From Cellvibrionales bacterium (GTDB taxonomy: Bacteria; Pseudomonadota; Gammaproteobacteria; Pseudomonadales; JAHEGP01): a stretch of DNA of 9,244 nucleotides. The position numbers and the translations under genes were made by a program. Numbering within the stretch: the stretch's first letter is position 1; every line of letters starts with the position of its first letter. Positions 6,126-9,244 of this stretch are shown here, piece after piece. The DNA is taken from NCBI GenBank assembly GCA_024645065.1, contig JAHEGP010000117.1, forward strand, positions 1-9,244, in the 5' to 3' direction. The notes beneath the pieces were generated by a model that was given only the letters and a program-made list of their open reading frames with translations, searched no databases and was not told the DNA's origin.

Positions 6126-7269
6126 AAAGCCCAAGCTGCTTGGCGATGAGCTCGTTCATGATTTCATAGGTACCACCGCCGATCGACAGTATCCGGTTAT
6201 CCCGGTAAAGCCGATCCACCACGGATTCACGCATGTAACCCATCCCGCCAAAAATCTGTACCGCTTCATTGGTAACGTAATCACTGACGCTGGTTGCAAA
6301 GTTCTTCGCCATCGACACTTCCTTGATGACCTGTTGCTGATCGGCGATTTTGGCGGCAACAGCGTAATTGAACTCCCGGCTGACTTCGATGCGAGTCGCC
6401 ATTTCTGCCAGCTTGTGGCGTAGCACCTGGAACTTGTGCAGTTTGCGACCGAACGCCTCACGTTGCTGCACGTAGTCGATCGCTTTTTCCAGCGCCAGCT
6501 GTGCCGTAGTCGTGGCGATCACGGCAAGATTCAGGCGCTCCATCTGGAAGTTATCCATGGCACAGTAAAAACCCGCGTTTTCCGGACCTATCAGGTTTTC
6601 CAGGGGCACCACACAGTCCTCGAAAAAGAGCTCGGCGGTATCACTTGCCCACCAGCCCATCTTTTTCAGCTTGCGACCGGTTGTGAAACCGGGCATACCT
6701 TTTTCAACCAGCAGCAGGCTGATACCGCCATGACCAGGCTCGCCAGTGCGAACCGCGACGGTGTAGTAATCGGCGCGAATCCCGCTGGTAATAAATGTCT
6801 TGCTGCCGTTGACCAGATAGTGACTCACCTTTTTTTCCGCGCGGGTGCGGATATTGGCCACATCGGAACCACCGCCTGGCTCGGTGACGGCGAGTGCCGC
6901 TATTTTTTCACCGGCGATTAACGCTGGCATCACCCGCTGCTTCATCGCCTCACTGCCCCACCTGGCGATGGGCGGCAGTGCAATGCCGATAGAGCCGAGA
7001 CTCGCTACCAGACCACCGGATGTGCTGCGGGTGATTTCCTCCGCAAAAACCACCGCCATGAAGACATCGTGGCCACTACCGCCGTACTGCGGATCGAAAC
7101 CAATACCCAGGAAGCCCGCCGCACCAGCCTTGCGATACAACTCGCGGGGAAAACTGCCGGCCTCTTCCCACTGGTCGATGAAGGGCAGGATTTCCTGCGC
7201 GACAAAGCGCCGGGCACTGGCCCGGAGTAACTCGTGATCGGGATTGAAATACCTGGGGTAGTTCGACAA
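6124..7269 (-). CDS. Acyl-CoA dehydrogenase (FAD-dependent)
   Basis: The protein is 381 residues from the chosen TTG start, the usual length for this family. It catalyses alpha,beta-dehydrogenation of an acyl-CoA, passing electrons to electron-transfer flavoprotein, the first step of beta-oxidation. In order: an all-alpha N-terminal domain (FNPDHELLRASARRFV); the FAD-binding TEPGGGSD at 129-136; the beta-domain SKTFITSG at 156-163; REAFGRKLHKFQVLRHKLAEM at 270-290, cut here into REAFGRKLHK and FQVLRHKLAEM; QIFGGMGY at 338-345; and GGGTYEIMNE, with Glu369 as the likely catalytic base. Chain length and branching preference cannot be assigned. TTG at 7269-7267 has GGAGG five bases upstream and starts SNYPRYFNPDHE. 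A GTG at 7323 would add 18 residues with no ribosome binding site and no family match. A terminator follows at once, so it is probably its own unit. Its control region is rich in tandem repeats. Confidence 0.92.
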   Translation of the reverse strand: MSNYPRYFNPDHELLRASARRFVAQEILPFIDQWEEAGSFPRELYRKAGAAGFLGIGFDPQYGGSGHDVFMAVVFAEEITRSTSGGLVASLGSIGIALPPIARWGSEAMKQRVMPALIAGEKIAALAVTEPGGGSDVANIRTRAEKKVSHYLVNGSKTFITSGIRADYYTVAVRTGEPGHGGISLLLVEKGMPGFTTGRKLKKMGWWASDTAELFFEDCVVPLENLIGPENAGFYCAMDNFQMERLNLAVIATTTAQLALEKAIDYVQQREAFGRKLHKFQVLRHKLAEMATRIEVSREFNYAVAAKIADQQQVIKEVSMAKNFATSVSDYVTNEAVQIFGGMGYMRESVVDRLYRDNRILSIGGGTYEIMNELIAKQLGL

Positions 7270-7274
7270 GCTGG

Positions 7275-7280
7275 CCTCCC
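7275..7280 (-). promoter_or_regulatory. Ribosome binding site that sets a TTG start for the acyl-CoA dehydrogenase
   Basis: The minus strand reads GGGAGG, then CCAGC, then TTG. The five-base spacing is optimal and the resulting N-terminus fits the family. No ATG in frame exists nearby upstream, so initiation at a rare TTG is the best reading. Confidence 0.65.
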
Positions 7281-7449
7281 TGGATAGACCTCTACACTCA
7301 ACGCACGCCCCATTTTGGCACACAGCGCACCAAACTCATGCAGCGCCACACTAATCGAGACTGCTACCGGGCGCCCTGGTGGCGCAACAGTAAGCACAAA
7401 TTTCCGGCGCTCCCGGGACAGCCACCGCCAAACCCGGGTAAATACGCTG

Positions 7450-7626
7450 TCAGACGCGCAGCAGTACCCATGCCAGGCAGCATTTGACCAACCCTGGCAC
7501 GAATATTGCCTCACGAATATTGCCTGTAACACTAGAAAGAGTACTAAAAGGACTACTGGAAGGAGTACTAGAAGTATTACTGGAAATATTATGTGCCGGG
7601 ATGGCCTTCATCGCTTTAGCTCTCAT
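7450..7626 (-). CDS. Possible small protein with Ser/Thr tetrapeptide repeats and hydrophobic tail (doubtful)
   Basis: An ATG at 7626 opens a 58-residue frame beginning MRAKAMKAIPAH. The five 12-base tandem units then give the tetrapeptides NISS, NTSS, TPSS, SPFS and TLSS, followed by a partly hydrophobic end (LVKCCLAWVLLRV). I do not recognise it. No ribosome binding site precedes the ATG. The 14-base duplication at 7498-7525 is not a multiple of three, so it shifts the frame after the repeats. Because the repeat unit is a multiple of three, a repetitive peptide appears in any frame, so the pattern is weak evidence for a gene. Confidence 0.12.
   Translation of the reverse strand: MRAKAMKAIPAHNISSNTSSTPSSSPFSTLSSVTGNIREAIFVPGLVKCCLAWVLLRV
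7471..7499. promoter_or_regulatory. Inverted repeat, possible operator of the acyl-CoA dehydrogenase gene
   Basis: TGCCAGG (7471-7477) and CCTGGCA (7493-7499) are perfect inverted repeats 15 bases apart, centred about 215 bases upstream of the TTG start. The right arm overlaps the first base pair of the 14-base duplication. The size suits a dimeric regulator site or a modest RNA hairpin; neither is shown by the sequence alone. Confidence 0.3.
7498..7525. repeat. Perfect 14-base tandem duplication
   Basis: CACGAATATTGCCT occurs twice in succession (7498-7511 and 7512-7525) with no mismatch. On the minus strand each copy has an AATATT that could act as a -10 hexamer, and TTACAG (7529-7524) lies 16 bases before the second AATATT in the direction of the acyl-CoA dehydrogenase. 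The perfect identity suggests a recent duplication. Confidence 0.9.
7531..7590. repeat. Five degenerate 12-base tandem units
   Basis: Successive 12-base units are ACTAGAAAGAGT, ACTAAAAGGACT, ACTGGAAGGAGT, ACTAGAAGTATT and ACTGGAAATATT, consensus about ACT(A/G)GAAGGAGT. All share the leading ACT and an AA at positions 6-7. The array starts five bases after the 14-base duplication and lies about 260 to 320 bases upstream of the acyl-CoA dehydrogenase start. It may be a regulator-binding array, slippage-prone DNA, or part of a small coding frame. Confidence 0.85.
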
Positions 7627-7658
7627 GACCCCGGTACGACTCTCTTTTGGATTGTGGT

Positions 7659-7698
7659 AGACCCTGTAATTTGGCCCGCGACATGCGGGTCTTTTTTT
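7659..7698 (+). terminator. Terminator-like hairpin with T tract, facing plus-strand transcription
   Basis: CCCGC (7675-7679) and GCGGG (7685-7689) form a five-base stem with loop GACAT, followed by TC and seven T residues (7692-7698). Alternatively AGACCC (7659-7664) pairs with GGGTCT (7687-7692) directly before the T run. The two pairings compete for the same GGG. The T tract is only on the plus strand; on the minus strand the A run precedes the hairpin, so it is a poor terminator for the glycosyltransferase gene, whose TAA stop overlaps it. No recognised plus-strand gene lies upstream. Confidence 0.5.
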
Positions 7699-9202
7699 AG
7701 TCTCGCGCCAGGGTTCCGTCCGGCTCACACCGGTAAAAGAAAAAGCTGCGTACTCGGGTAGAACCCCGGTATACCGGCATGCTATCCACCTGACGGCAAT
7801 CGAAGCCCGGCTCGTGCAGGCCGGTTTGTTCATCCTGCTTATCGAATACTACCAGTATTCCCCGGCTTTCGGAGGTCACCTCCCCATACCAGAGCGGATA
7901 CTGGCTTGGCTCGGTTTCGGTATTCTGCACCACCGCGTCGGGCTCATACCAGGCCAGAGGACCGGCGTAATGCCAGTTTGACACCAGTAGCACGGGGGCC
8001 TTGCCGCCCCCCTCTGCCGCCATTTGCTGGCGCAGGGACTGGGCCCTGGCCGCCGCCTCCTGCCACCCCAATATCCGATTCAGTGGGTGCTGGTAATCAG
8101 CAAACGGTATAAACGGCAACATTGCGACCATCGCCAACACCAGGGCGGCGCCGGAAATCCCTGCCGATACGTAAACCAGCAACCTGACGGCCAGCAGATC
8201 CCAGAAATTGACCAACCATAGTGCGCTCAATGGCGCGAGGTATGTCCAGGCCAGCAGGGTCCAGTGCGCCGATGAGCGCCCCGCCCCCGACATCCAGATA
8301 AACAGACCAAAGATCGGCAGGGCGAAGCTTAATAGAAGTCGAGGGTTGCCAGGCTGCCGCAGCCCCCAGATGACTGCGGCAATACCGCCGATATACAGCG
8401 CCGGCGAGTAGGCGCCCATTTGCTCAAGCTGTTTGTTCAGGGCTTCACCCAGTGACCATGCCGCACTGGACTCTTCGCTCTCCAACTGGTAACCCAGTTG
8501 AAATCGAAAGGACGCCCAATCGTTGGCCAGGTTCCACCACAGCACCGGGCTGACCAGCAGCGCCGCCAGGCCGACTGCAATCCAGCCGCGGGGCTTGAAC
8601 AATGACGCCAGCCGGCCGTTGCACCAAAGCGCCAGCAGCACCGAAAAGGCCAGCGTGATAGCGGTATACTTGGACAACGCCGCCAGCCCAAGAGCCACCC
8701 CAAGCCCCACCCAATCGACAGGCCGGTCATCCTCGATGATGCGCAGGTTAAACCACAATACCAGCAGCCCGCTGAGCAGCAGTGGGATTTCCGGTGCCAT
8801 CGCAAAGCCCAGATGCATGATGACAGCGCCCTGCAACAGCAGCACGCTATAGAATCCGAGCCAGGGTGAGGCCCGGGGAAACAGGCGCAGTGCCAACAGC
8901 GCCACCAGGTACTGGCTTGCGGTGAGGATTGCTATCGGCGCCAGGCGCATGGAAAAGTCTGTGCGGGAGAAATATTGCACCAAACCCTGCAACCACCCCA
9001 CCATCGGCGGATGATCCAGGTAACTCCAGTCCAGATGCCTCCCATACAGCGCATAATGGGTTTCAAAAGTGATCAGCGGCAGGCCGGCCGCCACCAGCAA
9101 ATGCAGCAGCACAAACGCCAGAATCAGGGCGTGGGTGGCGCCCCACGGCCCGAGTCGAAACGCCAGTCCCAGGCTCTGGCGGGTAGTTTCAGATTTGCCC
9201 AT
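7697..9202 (-). CDS. GT39/ArnT-like membrane glycosyltransferase
   Basis: A 501-residue multi-spanning inner-membrane protein of the dolichyl-phosphate-mannose mannosyltransferase/ArnT-like (PMT_2) group, which moves a sugar from a polyprenyl-phosphate carrier to lipid A, glycan or protein on the periplasmic side. After a first membrane segment (about 22-42) comes FETHYALYGRHLDWSYLDHPP at 46-66, shown here as FETHYALY then HLDWSYLDHPP. This is the first periplasmic loop, with acidic Glu47 in the position of the family's catalytic acid. A second acidic motif, MAPEIPLLL, lies at about 135-143, followed by LAALSKYTA. About ten further hydrophobic segments extend to residue 370, with a soluble C-terminal domain after that. 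Donor and acceptor cannot be assigned. The ATG at 9202 has no good ribosome binding site; a TATAAG hexamer lies only 11 bases upstream, so a very short or absent leader is possible. It has no obvious link to the downstream lipid genes. Confidence 0.85.
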   Translation of the reverse strand: MGKSETTRQSLGLAFRLGPWGATHALILAFVLLHLLVAAGLPLITFETHYALYGRHLDWSYLDHPPMVGWLQGLVQYFSRTDFSMRLAPIAILTASQYLVALLALRLFPRASPWLGFYSVLLLQGAVIMHLGFAMAPEIPLLLSGLLVLWFNLRIIEDDRPVDWVGLGVALGLAALSKYTAITLAFSVLLALWCNGRLASLFKPRGWIAVGLAALLVSPVLWWNLANDWASFRFQLGYQLESEESSAAWSLGEALNKQLEQMGAYSPALYIGGIAAVIWGLRQPGNPRLLLSFALPIFGLFIWMSGAGRSSAHWTLLAWTYLAPLSALWLVNFWDLLAVRLLVYVSAGISGAALVLAMVAMLPFIPFADYQHPLNRILGWQEAAARAQSLRQQMAAEGGGKAPVLLVSNWHYAGPLAWYEPDAVVQNTETEPSQYPLWYGEVTSESRGILVVFDKQDEQTGLHEPGFDCRQVDSMPVYRGSTRVRSFFFYRCEPDGTLARD

Positions 9203-9212
9203 TGAGTACTCG

Positions 9213-9220
9213 CTTATAGC
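9213..9220 (-). promoter_or_regulatory. Possible extended -10 element close to the glycosyltransferase start
   Basis: The minus strand reads TGCTATAAG, an extended -10 pattern ending 10 bases before the ATG. If used, transcription would start within a few bases of the start codon, giving a nearly leaderless mRNA, in keeping with the lack of a Shine-Dalgarno site. No -35 can be judged because the tandem repeat and window edge follow. Confidence 0.25.
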
Positions 9221-9244
9221 ACCAGTCGATTAGCACCAGTCGAT
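9217..9244. repeat. Perfect 14-base tandem duplication at the window edge
   Basis: TAGCACCAGTCGAT occurs twice in succession (9217-9230 and 9231-9244) without mismatch and stops at the last base of the window, so more copies may follow. It lies 15 to 42 bases upstream of the glycosyltransferase start and overlaps its only promoter-like hexamer. Confidence 0.9.

Larger units (their letters stand above)
7270..7696. other. 427-base spacer between glycosyltransferase and acyl-CoA dehydrogenase genes, rich in repeats
   Basis: In the minus-strand direction this spacer holds the end of the glycosyltransferase transcript, five 12-base tandem units, a perfect 14-base duplication, a 7-base inverted repeat, GC-rich stretches with two CCCGGG sites (7413-7418 and 7433-7438), and the leader of the acyl-CoA dehydrogenase. 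A plus-strand terminator-like element sits at its right end. A plus-strand open frame (7315-7761) and minus-strand frames run through it but have no family signature. One 58-codon minus-strand frame is listed separately at low confidence. Confidence 0.55.

Noticed and set aside
7005..7532. Minus-strand 175-codon frame through the acyl-CoA dehydrogenase control region
   Set aside because: It overlaps the 5' part of the acyl-CoA dehydrogenase in another frame, and the peptide shows no recognisable family.
7498..7590. Tandem repeats as a CRISPR array
   Set aside because: The units are 12 to 14 bases and directly adjacent, without spacers, and no cas gene is present.

Overview
The window reads as ordinary chromosome from a Gram-negative bacterium, most likely a gammaproteobacterium. 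The basis is high-GC codon use, good GGAGG ribosome binding sites, an aldehyde dehydrogenase very like Pseudomonas-type ExaC/AldB, and a FAA1-like acyl-CoA synthetase. A lipid- or alcohol-degrading, possibly marine, lineage is an inference only. Every convincing gene is on the minus strand, so transcription runs from high to low coordinates. No rRNA, tRNA, CRISPR array, transposase or phage gene is visible.

Layout from right to left (5' to 3' on the minus strand): a multi-spanning GT39/ArnT-like glycosyltransferase (9202-7697); a 427-base spacer rich in short tandem repeats; an acyl-CoA dehydrogenase with a probable TTG start (7269-6124), ending in a strong terminator; an ExaC/AldB-type aldehyde dehydrogenase (5925-4408); a long-chain acyl-CoA synthetase (4223-2532), followed by a long hairpin; a spacer; a membrane-anchored phospholipase D-family protein with a probable GTG start (2085-646); a 447-base spacer; and the first 66 codons of a thiolase-like acetyl-CoA acetyltransferase (198-1), cut by the window edge.

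Four of the six genes fit one catabolic theme. Aldehyde oxidation gives an acid, acyl-CoA synthetase activates it, acyl-CoA dehydrogenase starts beta-oxidation, and a thiolase-like enzyme may finish or act beside it. They are not a tight operon: gaps of about 185 to 450 bases, separate ribosome binding sites and at least one internal terminator suggest separately controlled units. Three of them share a short AT-rich motif about 25 to 50 bases upstream of the start codon, which could be a common operator or promoter element.

The most unusual signals are between genes. A 38-base sequence (33 of 38 identical, 23 of 24 in its core) occurs once on each side of the phospholipase D gene in inverted orientation. 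The spacer upstream of the acyl-CoA dehydrogenase holds a perfect 14-base tandem duplication next to five 12-base tandem units. A second perfect 14-base tandem duplication lies upstream of the glycosyltransferase at the window edge. A plus-strand terminator-like element at 7659-7698 has no recognised plus-strand gene in front of it. No complete novel multi-gene system is evident.
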